Source: Pseudomonadota bacterium (lineage in GTDB: Bacteria > Pseudomonadota > Gammaproteobacteria > Steroidobacterales > Steroidobacteraceae). Taken from it: a DNA stretch of 64,000 nt. The DNA lies in assembly GCA_018240525.1 (NCBI GenBank), contig JAFEFN010000013.1, forward strand, positions 434,001-498,000. The letters run 5' to 3'. Below the pieces are notes generated by a model. It was given only the letters and a program-made list of their open reading frames with translations, had not been told where the DNA came from and did not search any database. The position numbers and the translations under genes are program-made. Positions 21,286 through 30,454 of this stretch are shown here, one piece after another. Position 1 is the stretch's first letter; each line of letters begins with the position of its first letter.

Positions 21286-22077
21286 TCAGGAAGACTTTCC
21301 CGGGAACTGCGGCTTGCGCTTGGCCAGGAACGCACCGATGCCCTCGGCGCCCTCGGCGCCCACGGCGTGGCGCGCTATGGCCTCGCTTTCCAGGACCATC
21401 TGCGACTCGAAAGCTCCCAGGGAGCTGGCAAGCAAGCGCTTGGTGGCTCCGAAGGCCCGACTTGCGCCCTTCGCGAGCTGATCGGCGATTTCCAGGGCGC
21501 GGCCCAGCAGCTGCTCTTCGGCAACCACCTCGTTGACCAGTCCCCACGACAGCGCATCTGCGGCGAGCAGCGTCCGGTTCATGACCAGCAGCTCCATGGC
21601 ACGCCGTGCGCCGACGATGCGGGGCAGCAGGAACGAGGTCCCGGCGTCAGGGGTGAGGCCCGCGGCCGTGTAGGCCAGGTTGAACTTGGAGTTGCTGGCG
21701 CACAGTGCCAGGTCGGCCATGGCCATCAGGCCCACGCCTGCGCCTGCGGCAGTGCCGTTCACCGCGGCGATCACCGGGGCATCCATGCGCGCGAAATGTG
21801 CGATGGCCGAATGCAGGTAGGTGGTCAGCTCGCGGATGTAGTCATCTATGCCCCGCTCGCGCGAGGCCATCGCGCGCAGGTCGCCGCCGAAGCAGAAATT
21901 GCGGCCGGCCCCGGTGAGCACCACGGCCCGCACCGCAGAGTCGCGCGCGCAGGCCAAGGCGGCGGCGAGCAGGTCCATCGCCATCTCGAGGTTGAGCGTA
22001 TTCGCGCTGTCGGGACGGTTGAGGGTCACCAGGGCGATCGCCCCGCGAGTCTCGACCTGCACACTGGGTGTGGACAC
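21286..22077 (-). CDS. Enoyl-CoA hydratase/isomerase family protein
   Basis: Crotonase-fold protein of 263 residues from a GTG at 22077. The oxyanion-hole segments are GRNFCFGGDLRAM and NGTAAGAGVGLMAMADL. The usual two catalytic glutamates are not both obvious: the second oxyanion segment is followed by AYTAAGLTPDAGTSFLLPR, placing an Asp near the position of the isomerase/hydratase acid. Reaction type (hydratase, isomerase or other) is therefore open. It follows a ferredoxin gene on the same strand by 10 bp. Confidence 0.85.
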   Translation of the reverse strand: MSTPSVQVETRGAIALVTLNRPDSANTLNLEMAMDLLAAALACARDSAVRAVVLTGAGRNFCFGGDLRAMASRERGIDDYIRELTTYLHSAIAHFARMDAPVIAAVNGTAAGAGVGLMAMADLALCASNSKFNLAYTAAGLTPDAGTSFLLPRIVGARRAMELLVMNRTLLAADALSWGLVNEVVAEEQLLGRALEIADQLAKGASRAFGATKRLLASSLGAFESQMVLESEAIARHAVGAEGAEGIGAFLAKRKPQFPGKSS

Positions 22078-22087
22078 CGTGTCGCTC

Positions 22088-22402
22088 CTATTCGTCCGGC
22101 GCGATGGTGACGCGCAGGCCGGCCAGCTCGGGCGTGAATTCGATCTGGCAGGACAGGCGCGAGCCGTCCTGGAAGTGCGAGAGCTCCGAAAGCAGCTCGC
22201 GCTCGTCCGACATCATCTCGGGCAGGCGCGATTGCCACTCAGGATCCACATATACATGGCAGGTGGCGCAGGAACACATGCCGCCACAGATGGCCGCTAC
22301 GCCGTAGTCGAGCTCGCGCAGGTTTTCCATCACCTTCAGACCGGTCTTGGCATCGACCTCGTGCTCGATTCCGTCCCGGTCCACGACTCGCAGCAGCGCC
22401 AT
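22088..22402 (-). CDS. Adrenodoxin/vertebrate-type [2Fe-2S] ferredoxin
   Basis: A 104-residue ferredoxin starting at ATG 22402 (MALLRVVDRDG); an in-frame GTG further up would add 7 residues. Cluster cysteines appear as CGGMCSCATC plus a distal Cys in RLSCQIEF, the spacing of the adrenodoxin/putidaredoxin group. Such proteins feed P450s or other oxygenases, or Fe-S assembly. It is followed by the crotonase gene, and no P450 is in the window. Confidence 0.9.
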   Translation of the reverse strand: MALLRVVDRDGIEHEVDAKTGLKVMENLRELDYGVAAICGGMCSCATCHVYVDPEWQSRLPEMMSDERELLSELSHFQDGSRLSCQIEFTPELAGLRVTIAPDE

Positions 22403-22501
22403 GCAGTACCTCTTTAAAACCAATGCGTTGGAGGGGGCGGACAGCCCCGGGCCGGTTAGTTTGCCGGTTCGCCCTGCAGGCCGCCAGCCCGTTCGGCGGT
22501 C

Positions 22502-22762
22502 TCAGGCGGGCTCGAGAGGCCCGAGCACCTTCATGACGAAGACGGCCTTGCCGGCGCGGTCGCCGACAGCCTGGAACGTGGCGCCCAGCTCGGACCTCAG
22601 CACGTCCATGACCGTGTCGTAGGGCCCGAATACCTGCGTGCTCATGCTGTTAGTCACGATGCGCAGCGTGTGATGCAGCTGCAGACGGCGGATGAAGTCC
22701 TTGATCTCCGGCGCGTAGTCCTGTTGCAGGGGATAGAGGCTGATTTCGACTCCGATGTCCAT
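22502..22762 (-). CDS. Thiamine-binding-fold protein (MTH1187/YkoF-like)
   Basis: An 86-residue protein from ATG 22762 (MDIGVEISLYPLQQDY). It matches the small alpha/beta family typified by MTH1187 and the YkoF halves, with VEISLYPL at the start, the long helix and the STQVFGPYDTVMD segment. Members bind thiamine or its precursors in some organisms, but most are uncharacterised. About 100 bp separates it from the downstream ferredoxin gene; that gap has only a weak GGGGC/GCCCC hairpin. Confidence 0.7.
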   Translation of the reverse strand: MDIGVEISLYPLQQDYAPEIKDFIRRLQLHHTLRIVTNSMSTQVFGPYDTVMDVLRSELGATFQAVGDRAGKAVFVMKVLGPLEPA

Positions 22763-22873
22763 GGCCGCACCCGGGTGAACGCTGGCGGCGCAGTATTGCA
22801 CGGTGCCGGGTCGCGGCTGCAGCTATGATCCCGCCCGGACTAGACTGCTGCGTCGGCAGGGTGGAGAGGAACG

Positions 22874-23776
22874 ATGAAGCGAAAGATCCAGGTGCACCAG
22901 GTCGATGCCTTCACCCACGAACCGTTCACCGGCAACCCCGCCGGCGTCGTCCTGAACGCCGACGTGCTCGCCGAGGCGCAGATGCTGGCCATCGCGCGCG
23001 AACTCAACAATTCCGAAACCGCGTTCATCTTGGCCGCCGACGGCGACGACCACACCGTGCGCGCCCGGTTCTTCACCCCGCGCAGCGAGGTCGGATTCGT
23101 CGGCCACGCCACGGTCGCCGCGCAGTATGTCCTTTCGCGTCGTCAGGACGCCCCGCGGTGGCAGCGCCAGAAGTCCAAAGCCGGCATCGTCGACATCGAG
23201 GTCCGCGGCACGGGCCCGGAGAGGTCGATTGCCGTGCGTCGCGAGCCACCGCAGCTCGGGCGCGAACTGAACGACCGGGAGCGGCTGGCGGTACTTGACG
23301 CGCTCGCCCTGGCCTCCGAGGGGCTGGATACCCGCATCCCGCTGCGGATCGTCGGCGCGAGCGGAACGCGCCTGATGATAGGCGTGCGCGGCCCGGAACA
23401 CCTCAAGCACCTCAAGCCGGACATGCAGCGGCTCACGACTCTGTCGGCGCAGATCGGCGCCGCCGGTTATTTCGTGTTCGCGCTCACGCCGCAGGCGACC
23501 GATCACCTAAGCGAGTCGCGCATGTTCTGCCCGGCGCTCGGCATCAATGAAGACCCGGTGAGCGGCAACGCGCACGGCCTCCTCGGCGCTTACCTGGCGG
23601 ACCTCGGCCTGCTGCAGCGCGACGGCGACCGGGCGCGCTTTACCGGCATCCAGGGCCACTCGCTGCACCGGCCCGGCCGCGTCGAAGTCGAGCTCGAATT
23701 CGCGGACAAGAAGCTGTCCGGTGTCTGGATCAGCGGCCAGGCAGTGTCGATCTTCGAGACCGAGATCGTGCTCTAG
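22874..23776 (+). CDS. PhzF-family isomerase/epimerase
   Basis: A 300-residue member of the PhzF (diaminopimelate-epimerase-fold) family. The catalytic Glu lies in NNSETAFIL near residue 46. The family motifs EPFTGNPAGVVLNAD and NEDPVSGNAHG are intact. Substrates of most members are unknown; only PhzF itself has a clear role in phenazine formation, and no phenazine genes are nearby. ATG 22874 follows GGAGAGGAACG. Its stop codon overlaps that of the convergent MFS gene by 4 bp. Confidence 0.9.
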   Translation: MKRKIQVHQVDAFTHEPFTGNPAGVVLNADVLAEAQMLAIARELNNSETAFILAADGDDHTVRARFFTPRSEVGFVGHATVAAQYVLSRRQDAPRWQRQKSKAGIVDIEVRGTGPERSIAVRREPPQLGRELNDRERLAVLDALALASEGLDTRIPLRIVGASGTRLMIGVRGPEHLKHLKPDMQRLTTLSAQIGAAGYFVFALTPQATDHLSESRMFCPALGINEDPVSGNAHGLLGAYLADLGLLQRDGDRARFTGIQGHSLHRPGRVEVELEFADKKLSGVWISGQAVSIFETEIVL

Positions 23777-24957
23777 GACCGCTGCGCCGTTGCGAGAACG
23801 GCGGCACCGGCGCGATGGACCAGCCACGCCGCCGGCAGCGTCACGCAGGCACCGACCAGGAACGGCGCACCGCTGCCCAGCAGCACGTAAATCAAGCCGG
23901 ACGTGAATGGACCGATGACGCGTGCCAGGCTGCTGCTGGCGATGTAGGCGCCCATCACCGCCCCGCGCTCGTGCGGCGCGGACTGCCGCGAGGCAAGCGC
24001 CGAGGCGCTGGGGGTGTAGGCACCCAAGCCAAAGCCACACAGCACCAGCCCCGCGACCGTCCCGGCGATGGCCGGGGAGAGCCCGAGCAACAACAGGCCG
24101 GCCACGTACAGCAGCACGCCGCACATGGCCAGGCGCGCCTCGCCGAGCCGCGGCGCGAGGATGCGCACCACCCCGCCCTGCATCAGCAACGCCGGGATCG
24201 CACCCACCAGGAGCAGCAGGCCGACCGTGCGCGGCCCAAATCCATAGCGATGCAAGGCCCAGATTGCGAAGATCGACTCGAGGGTCGCCTGAGAGTAGAT
24301 CACCGCGAGCGTGGCGCCCGACAACAGCGCCAGCGTCGGACGTTCGCGCAGGAGCCGTGACGCGCCACGCCGCGGGGCCTCGGCCGGGGCGCTCCCGGCC
24401 CCGCGGCTTTCGGGCAGTACGAACCGCACCAGCAGGATGGCCAGGAGACTCGTGCCGGCGGACACCAGCGCCGGCAGCAGGAAGTTGGCGCTGGCCGCGT
24501 CCCTGCCGGCGAGCAAGCCACCCACCGGCTGGCCCAGGGTGAACCCGATGCCGATGGCGGCCCCGATCAGCCCCAGTGCCCCCGCACGCTTCTCCGGTGG
24601 GCTCACGTCCGAGGCATAGGCGAAAGCCGCGGCAATGTTGCCGGCCATGAGGCCGGCCAGCATGCGCGATGCCAGCAGCGACCAGATGTTCTGCGAGAGG
24701 CCCAGCAGCACGTAGGAGAGAAATGCCCCGCCGAGGCTGCTCATCAGTATCGGCCGCCGCCCGAACCGGTCGCTCAACCGGCCCCACAGCGGCGCCGCGA
24801 TGAGCTGGCAGAGCGAATAACTGCCCAGTACCGGGGTGATGTACTGCGGGGCGACGCCGAAGCGGTGCGCCATGTAGGGAATCAGCGGGATCAGGATCCC
24901 GAACCCGAGCGTGTCGATGACGCAGAACGTGAAGAGTGCGGCGAGTTGTCGGCGCAA
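23773..24957 (-). CDS. MFS transporter, TetA-like drug/metabolite exporter
   Basis: Inner-membrane major-facilitator protein of about 394 residues with roughly 12 hydrophobic segments. The first helix contains DTLGFGILIPLIPY, the TetA/DHA1 signature, and the loop 2-3 motif reads GRLSDRFGRRPILM. No ATG is near the expected start; a TTG at 24957 is the simplest choice, 16 bp after the upstream gene's stop, but it is uncertain. It is preceded on the same strand by the serine-hydrolase homologue. Proton-coupled export of an unknown small molecule is the family expectation. Confidence 0.85.
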   Translation of the reverse strand: MRRQLAALFTFCVIDTLGFGILIPLIPYMAHRFGVAPQYITPVLGSYSLCQLIAAPLWGRLSDRFGRRPILMSSLGGAFLSYVLLGLSQNIWSLLASRMLAGLMAGNIAAAFAYASDVSPPEKRAGALGLIGAAIGIGFTLGQPVGGLLAGRDAASANFLLPALVSAGTSLLAILLVRFVLPESRGAGSAPAEAPRRGASRLLRERPTLALLSGATLAVIYSQATLESIFAIWALHRYGFGPRTVGLLLLVGAIPALLMQGGVVRILAPRLGEARLAMCGVLLYVAGLLLLGLSPAIAGTVAGLVLCGFGLGAYTPSASALASRQSAPHERGAVMGAYIASSSLARVIGPFTSGLIYVLLGSGAPFLVGACVTLPAAWLVHRAGAAVLATAQRS

Positions 24958-24973
24958 CTGGCTGGCCTTGCCG

Positions 24974-26149
24974 CTAGTGCCCTGGAACGATCGAGGACAG
25001 GTCCGACCCGGGCAGGGCCGCCGGGGGCAGATAGTCGCGCGCGCCGCGCACCACGAGATTGGGGATGCGTGCATCGTCCCAGTCCGGTTCGTCCGCCGTG
25101 GCCCGGCCGGTGCGCAGGATCACGATACCCATCGAGGGAACCACCCACAGCAGGTTGCCATCGTCGCCCCCGGCGACGAACAGGTCGCGCGTCGCGTAAC
25201 TCTCGCGGCCGGGAATCCGCGCGGGCGCCAGGCGGACGAACATGCCGAAGTCCGGGTCGCTCCGGGAGGGCGAGCGCATCTGGGCCACCCAGCCGGGCCG
25301 CATGAGCTCGTCGCCCCGGTAGTTGCCATCGCGCAGCAGCAGTTCACCGACACGGATCCAGTCTCCCTGGCGACTGATCATGCAGCAGTCGGCGTGTGCG
25401 CTGCCCCCGGGGCGGTCCAGCCACAGCCAGGCGTCCGCGGCACCGATCGGCCGCCAGATGCTTTGCGAGACATAGTCCGCGTAGCGCTCGCGCGTGGCGC
25501 GCTCCAGCACCAGGGCCATGAGCTGCGGGTCGGTTGGCTGCGACACCCGGTGCATCCCAGGGGGTGCAACCAGCGGGCGCGCGAGCAGCGCCGCGGCGAG
25601 GTCGAAGCGCTCGTCCTGCGGTCCGGCGGGGGCGAGGCCGCTCGAGGACTGCAGCAGGTTGCGCACCGTGATGGCGCCGCGCGGGTCGTCGGCCCACTGG
25701 TGCAGGACGACGCCGATGGGCTCCTCCAGCCAGCCGATCTGCCGGTGCGAGATTGCGTGCCCGGTGGCGAGGGCCACCAGCAAGGGGGTGAACGAACCGG
25801 CATCGATCAGCGTGGCGAAGGAGGTGCCGCGCCAGTAGCGCTCGAAGACGATGTGGTCGTGCCGGCTGACGATCAATGCCTGCGCGCCGTGCGCGCCGGC
25901 ATACGCGGCCGCTTCCTCCAGGGCATGCAGATCAAGGAGCTCGGTGCCGGGGAGTACGCGCGGGGCGGCCGGCTGGTTGCCGCCCGTAACCCTGCTGCGA
26001 GGCTGGTAGAGCACGCCACTGCGGTGGGAGAGCGCCGCCAGGTACCGCGTCCACAGGGGCGGACCTAGCACAGACAGCAGGAGCAGCACCAGCAGCACGC
26101 CCACCACGGCGGCGGCCAACTTCGGAACGGAACGCGGCATCGGCGGCAT
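24974..26149 (-). CDS. Serine-hydrolase (class C beta-lactamase fold) homologue lacking SxxK
   Basis: A 391-residue protein from ATG 26149 (or 26140), with an N-terminal membrane helix (residues 11-30) and a beta-lactamase/6-aminohexanoate-dimer-hydrolase-type domain. The family landmarks IVFERYWRG, WADDPRGAITVRNLL, QSSSGL and VAGGDDGNLLWV align well. However, the position of the nucleophile box SxxK reads Ile115-Asp-Ala-Gly118, just before SFTPLLV. Both catalytic residues are thus replaced, so it is probably not a hydrolase. It is anchored outward of the inner membrane, upstream of the MFS gene, and divergent from lpxL. Confidence 0.75.
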   Translation of the reverse strand: MPPMPRSVPKLAAAVVGVLLVLLLLSVLGPPLWTRYLAALSHRSGVLYQPRSRVTGGNQPAAPRVLPGTELLDLHALEEAAAYAGAHGAQALIVSRHDHIVFERYWRGTSFATLIDAGSFTPLLVALATGHAISHRQIGWLEEPIGVVLHQWADDPRGAITVRNLLQSSSGLAPAGPQDERFDLAAALLARPLVAPPGMHRVSQPTDPQLMALVLERATRERYADYVSQSIWRPIGAADAWLWLDRPGGSAHADCCMISRQGDWIRVGELLLRDGNYRGDELMRPGWVAQMRSPSRSDPDFGMFVRLAPARIPGRESYATRDLFVAGGDDGNLLWVVPSMGIVILRTGRATADEPDWDDARIPNLVVRGARDYLPPAALPGSDLSSIVPGH

Positions 26150-26219
26150 TGGACCACAGTTGTCCGGCCGGAATCGGTTATTCTCGCGCGCGAAGGCTCG
26201 CGGGCCTTTGGGGGATTCC

Positions 26220-27143
26220 ATGCGACTGCGTCTGTTCGCGCCTCGATACTGGCCCACCTGGATCGGCCTCGGGCTGCTGCGGCTGCTGGTGCTGCTGCCC
26301 TTCCCGGCGCTGTGCGTCGTGGGCCGTGGCATCGGGGCGCTCATGCTGCGCCTGCCCCTGCGGTTTGCCGCCATCGCCCGTCGCAACATCGAGATCTGCC
26401 TGCCCGAACTGGACGGCCCTGCCCGCGAGCGCCTCCTAGTCGAGCACTTTGCGAGCCTGGGGATGTCGTTCGTCGAGATCCCGCTGGCCTGGTGGTGCCC
26501 GCCGCGGCGCATGGCGAAGCTGATCCGCACAGTGGGGGCCGAGCACGTGCATGCGGCCCTGGCGCGCGGCCGCGGCGCGCTGCTGCTCACCGGCCACTTC
26601 ACGGTGCTGGAACTTGCCGGCCGTGCCGTAGCCACCATCACGCGCACCGGCTTCCTGTACCGGCCGCCGAAGAACGAGGTGCTCGCCTACGTGCTGGGCA
26701 AGCTGCGCAGCCGGCACGGCGGCCATGCTATTCCGCGCGATGACATCCGCGCCTTCATCGGCGCACTGAAGAACAATGAGGCGGTCTGGTACGCCCCGGA
26801 TCAGAGCTTCCGCAAGAAGGGGGCGCAGATGGTGCCCATGTTCGGCATCCCGGCAGCGACCAACACCTTCACCTCGCGCCTCGCGCAACTGACCGGCGCG
26901 CCGGTGCTGCCTTATTTCCTGCAGCGGCTGCCGGGCAGCCAGGGCTACCTCACGACGATCTACCCGCCACTGGAGAACTTCCCAACCGACGACCCCGTCG
27001 CCGATGCGGAGCGCTTCAACCACATGATCGAGGCGCAGGTGCGGCGCGCGCCCGAGCAGTACCTCTGGATCCACCGGCGCTTCAAGGGCCTCACCCCCGA
27101 TTACCCGGACTACTACGCACGGGAGGCTCCGCGTCAGGTGTGA
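26220..27143 (+). CDS. lpxL: Lipid A lauroyl-type acyltransferase (LpxL/HtrB family)
   Basis: Inner-membrane acyltransferase of 307 residues that adds a secondary acyl chain to Kdo2-lipid IVA. It starts at ATG 26220 behind TTTGGGGGA. The start FAPRYWPTWIGLG, one N-terminal membrane helix, the catalytic GHFTVLE (HX4E) and YAPDQSFRKKG are LpxL hallmarks. The length is nearly identical to that of E. coli LpxL. Its stop overlaps the glpD GTG, so the two are translationally coupled. LpxM/LpxP specificity cannot be excluded. Confidence 0.92.
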   Translation: MRLRLFAPRYWPTWIGLGLLRLLVLLPFPALCVVGRGIGALMLRLPLRFAAIARRNIEICLPELDGPARERLLVEHFASLGMSFVEIPLAWWCPPRRMAKLIRTVGAEHVHAALARGRGALLLTGHFTVLELAGRAVATITRTGFLYRPPKNEVLAYVLGKLRSRHGGHAIPRDDIRAFIGALKNNEAVWYAPDQSFRKKGAQMVPMFGIPAATNTFTSRLAQLTGAPVLPYFLQRLPGSQGYLTTIYPPLENFPTDDPVADAERFNHMIEAQVRRAPEQYLWIHRRFKGLTPDYPDYYAREAPRQV

Positions 27144-28675
27144 GCGCGAGCGCTGCGGACAACTGCGACCTGCTGGTCATCGGCGGCGGCGTCAATGGCT
27201 CGGGCATCGCCCGGGACGCAGCCGGCCGCGGGCTGCGCGTCATCCTGTGCGAGCAGGATGACCTGGCCGCCCACACTTCCTCGGCCAGCACCAAGCTGAT
27301 CCACGGCGGCCTGCGTTACCTCGAGGAGTTCCACTTCTCGCTGGTGCGCAAGGCGCTGCGCGAGCGCGAGGTCCTGCTCGCGGCCGCCCCGCACATCATG
27401 CGTCCCCTGCACTTCGTGATGCCGCACGACGCGCACCTGCGGCCCGCCTGGATGATCCGCGCCGGCCTTTTCCTGTATGACCACCTCGCTTCGCGCGCGC
27501 ACCTGGCCGCCTCCTCGGCGATCGACCTGCGCACGCACGTCGCCGGCGGCCCGCTGCAGGCGGGCTACGCGCGCGGCTTCGTCTACTCCGACGGCTGGGT
27601 GGACGATGCGCGCCTGGTGGTGCTGAACGCGCTCGACGCGCAGGCGCGCGGCGCGACGATCCTGACGCGCGTGCGCTGCCAGCAGCTGACACCGACGGCC
27701 GGCGGCTGGCGCGCCGTGCTGCGCGGGCGCGACGGCGAGCGCCAGGTGCAGGCGCGCGCCGCGGTGAATACCACCGGTCCATGGGTGAGCGAGTTCGTCG
27801 CACGCGCGACGCCGGTGCGCGCGGCGCACGAGGTGCGCCTCGTCAAGGGCAGCCACATCGTGGTGCCGCGCCTGTTCGACCACCGTTACGCGTACATCTT
27901 CCAGAACGAGGACCGGCGCATCGTCTTCGCCATCCCCTACGAGCACGAGTTCACGCTGCTGGGGACCACCGACGTCGACTACCACCGCGACCCGGCTGAC
28001 GTGCACATCGACGCGGCGGAGATCGACTACCTGTGCGCGCTGTCGAACCGGTACTTCAGGCAGCAGATCAGCGCCCGGGACGTTGCATGGAGCTACTCGG
28101 GTGTCCGGCCGCTGCTCAAGGACGAGTCCAACGACCCGATGAGCGTCACGCGGGACTACGCCCTCGAGCTTGATCGCGACCCGGCACCGCTGCTGTCGGT
28201 GTTCGGTGGCAAGATCACCACTTACCGCAAGCTTTCCGAGGACGCGGTGACCCTCCTGACGGAGGTACTCGGCGTGCGCAGCCGCCCCTGGACCGCCAGT
28301 GCCGTGTTGCCGGGCGGGGACCTGCCCGAGGGCAGTTTCGCGGTCTTCCTGCGCGCTTGCGAGCGCGCCTACCCCTGGCTGCCGCCGTCCGTGCGGCGCC
28401 GTTATGCGCACGCCTATGGCACGCGCATCGAATGTGTCCTGGGCAATGCCAGCTCCTTGGCGGACCTCGGCGAGGAAGTGCTGCCGCAGCTGTATGAACG
28501 TGAGCTTGAATACCTGTGCCGCGAGGAATTTGCTGTCACGGCCGAGGACGTTCTCTGGCGGCGCTCCAAGCTCGGGCTGCACCTGCTGAAGTCTGACCTG
28601 AGCCCACTCACGCGGTGGCTGGACGCGCACGGCGGCGCGGCTACCGCCATGCCACGCTCCCCGGGAGCCGTCTGA
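27140..28675 (+). CDS. glpD: Aerobic glycerol-3-phosphate dehydrogenase
   Basis: Membrane-associated FAD enzyme of 511 residues that oxidises sn-glycerol-3-phosphate to dihydroxyacetone phosphate and reduces quinone. The FAD motif VIGGGVNGSGIARDAAGRG is near the N-terminus, with TKLIHGGLRYLEEF and GGKITTYRKLSEDA later, both family signatures. The GTG start overlaps the lpxL stop by 4 bp. No glpF, glpK or glpR is present here, so this copy sits in a lipid-related operon rather than a glp regulon. Confidence 0.95.
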   Translation: MSASAADNCDLLVIGGGVNGSGIARDAAGRGLRVILCEQDDLAAHTSSASTKLIHGGLRYLEEFHFSLVRKALREREVLLAAAPHIMRPLHFVMPHDAHLRPAWMIRAGLFLYDHLASRAHLAASSAIDLRTHVAGGPLQAGYARGFVYSDGWVDDARLVVLNALDAQARGATILTRVRCQQLTPTAGGWRAVLRGRDGERQVQARAAVNTTGPWVSEFVARATPVRAAHEVRLVKGSHIVVPRLFDHRYAYIFQNEDRRIVFAIPYEHEFTLLGTTDVDYHRDPADVHIDAAEIDYLCALSNRYFRQQISARDVAWSYSGVRPLLKDESNDPMSVTRDYALELDRDPAPLLSVFGGKITTYRKLSEDAVTLLTEVLGVRSRPWTASAVLPGGDLPEGSFAVFLRACERAYPWLPPSVRRRYAHAYGTRIECVLGNASSLADLGEEVLPQLYERELEYLCREEFAVTAEDVLWRRSKLGLHLLKSDLSPLTRWLDAHGGAATAMPRSPGAV

Positions 28676-30454
28676 GTGCAAAGCAAGGGCAGTGCGGCCG
28701 GCCGCGTTGCCGTACTCGTGCTCCTCGCCCTGGCGCCGCTGTGGCTCACCGGGATGTTCGGGCGCGCCCTGTGGACGCCCGACGAGCCGCGCGAGGCGGA
28801 CATCGCCTGGCGCATGAGTACCCAGACGGACCGGACGCTGCCGCAGCTCGCCGGCACACCCTTCCTCGAGAAACCCCCGCTGACCTACTGGATGTCGGCC
28901 GCGGCCATCGCCGCGTTCGGTGATTCGCCGGCCGCCGCTCGCGTCCCGAACCTCGTGTACGTCGCGGTCACCGCGCTCGGCGTCGCCGCCCTGGCCCTTG
29001 CCATGGGTCTGGGGGCGATGCCGGCCACACTCAGCGCGCTCGTGGCCGGCAGCGCATTGCTCGCCTTCCGCGTCGGCATCTGGCTGGCGCCCGATGCCGG
29101 TCTGGTCGCCGGCAATGCGCTCGCCCTGCTCGGGCTGTGGCACGGCTACACCGCGCCCCCAGGGGCGGCGAAGCTGCGCGGTTACCTGCTCATGCACGCC
29201 GGGGCGGCGATCGGGTTCATGGCCAAGAGCGCGCCGGGATGGCTCGTACCGGCGCTGGCGCTTGCCGTCATGGTCGTCTGGGAGCGGCGCTGGTCGGAGC
29301 TGCGCCGTCCGGAGCTGTACGCGGGCCTGCTGCTGCAGGCCGCAATCATCGGGCCGTGGATCGCCAGCGTCAGTGCGAGCGCCCAGGGCGCTGCGGCGCT
29401 GCGCACGCTCTTCTGGAACAACGTCGTCGGACGCTTCACGCAGGTGCAGGCACCGGCGGCCCTCGACTACACCACCGGTCATCACAACCGCCCCGGCAAG
29501 TACCTGCTGGAGCTGCCGTACTACCTGCTGCCCTGGACGCTGGTGGCGGCCGCGGCACTGCGCCGTGCGTGGCGGCGCGCCCGCAACCCGGGCGGCCAGG
29601 CATGGCGATTCGCGGTGTCCGCCTCACTGCCGTTTCTGGCCCTGCTGTCGCTGGCAGCCACCGCGCGCGATGTCTATGCAGCACCGGCTCTTCTTGGACT
29701 GGCCGTGCTGGCAGGCCTGTGGTTGCAGGAGCTGCACGCGCCGCTGGAGGCGTTCGACCGCGCCTGCATCAGCGGCACGCGCGTGCTGGTCGCGGTCTTC
29801 ACGGCGCTGTTCGTCGCCGCGCTGGCGGTGCTCGCGCTCAGCGGCACGGTGACCACGCCGGCCTGCATCACCCTGGGAACCGCGGTGACGGGCGTCGGGC
29901 TGCTCGCCTGGCTGCGCTCATCACGCGAACAGCTCCGCGGACATCCGGGCAGAAGCCTCGCATGGTGCTACACCGGCTATGCGGCGGCCGTCAGCCTCAC
30001 CGCCCTGGTCTTGCTGCCCACGATCGACCGGTGGCAGGACCTCGGCAGCCTGGCGCGCCGCATCCGCCACGACACGGCGGCGCTGCAGCTGGCCGTGCTC
30101 GATCCGGACGAAACGACGCTCGCGGTCCTGGACCACGGCTTCGATGCACCGGCGATGGCCCTCGGCAGCAGCGGCCAGGACAAGCAGCAGGCGGTCGCCG
30201 GGTATTTCGCGGCGCACCCGGCAGATGGTCGCGTGCTGGTGCTGCTGCCGGGTCACGCCTCCGGCAGGCTGCGCCGCTGGCTCGCCCAGTTCCACGCCGA
30301 TACCCGCCCCGACGACGGTCCGCTGACGGGCCTGGTGGCTTCCGGAACCGCGCGCCTGGTGCAGCGCTACGAACTGCCGCAGGGTCGACGTTACGCACTC
30401 CTCGGCCCTGGTACCGATACGACCCATAAGGAACTCAGCGATGAACCACCCTGA
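28676..30454 (+). CDS. ArnT/PMT-type membrane glycosyltransferase
   Basis: Polytopic GT-83 type protein of 592 residues with about ten or more hydrophobic helices. The first periplasmic loop carries LWTPDEPREADIAWRM (acidic DE motif) and FLEKPPLTYWM, the ArnT signature. ArnT transfers 4-amino-arabinose to lipid A, while related enzymes transfer other sugars from polyprenyl donors. The GTG start directly abuts the glpD stop. No arnBCAD genes are in the window, so the sugar is unknown, but pairing with lpxL suggests envelope lipid modification. Confidence 0.85.
   Translation: MQSKGSAAGRVAVLVLLALAPLWLTGMFGRALWTPDEPREADIAWRMSTQTDRTLPQLAGTPFLEKPPLTYWMSAAAIAAFGDSPAAARVPNLVYVAVTALGVAALALAMGLGAMPATLSALVAGSALLAFRVGIWLAPDAGLVAGNALALLGLWHGYTAPPGAAKLRGYLLMHAGAAIGFMAKSAPGWLVPALALAVMVVWERRWSELRRPELYAGLLLQAAIIGPWIASVSASAQGAAALRTLFWNNVVGRFTQVQAPAALDYTTGHHNRPGKYLLELPYYLLPWTLVAAAALRRAWRRARNPGGQAWRFAVSASLPFLALLSLAATARDVYAAPALLGLAVLAGLWLQELHAPLEAFDRACISGTRVLVAVFTALFVAALAVLALSGTVTTPACITLGTAVTGVGLLAWLRSSREQLRGHPGRSLAWCYTGYAAAVSLTALVLLPTIDRWQDLGSLARRIRHDTAALQLAVLDPDETTLAVLDHGFDAPAMALGSSGQDKQQAVAGYFAAHPADGRVLVLLPGHASGRLRRWLAQFHADTRPDDGPLTGLVASGTARLVQRYELPQGRRYALLGPGTDTTHKELSDEPP

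Noticed and set aside
22403..22501. Terminator between the thiamine-binding-fold and ferredoxin genes
   Set aside because: GGGGC/GCCCC (22434-22448) and a CCAA/TTGG mini-stem before TTTT on the minus strand are too short to call a terminator.
27134..29485. A 783-codon minus-strand frame
   Set aside because: Antisense of glpD and the ArnT-like gene; composition is His/Arg/Gln-rich with no family motifs, as expected of GC-rich antisense frames.
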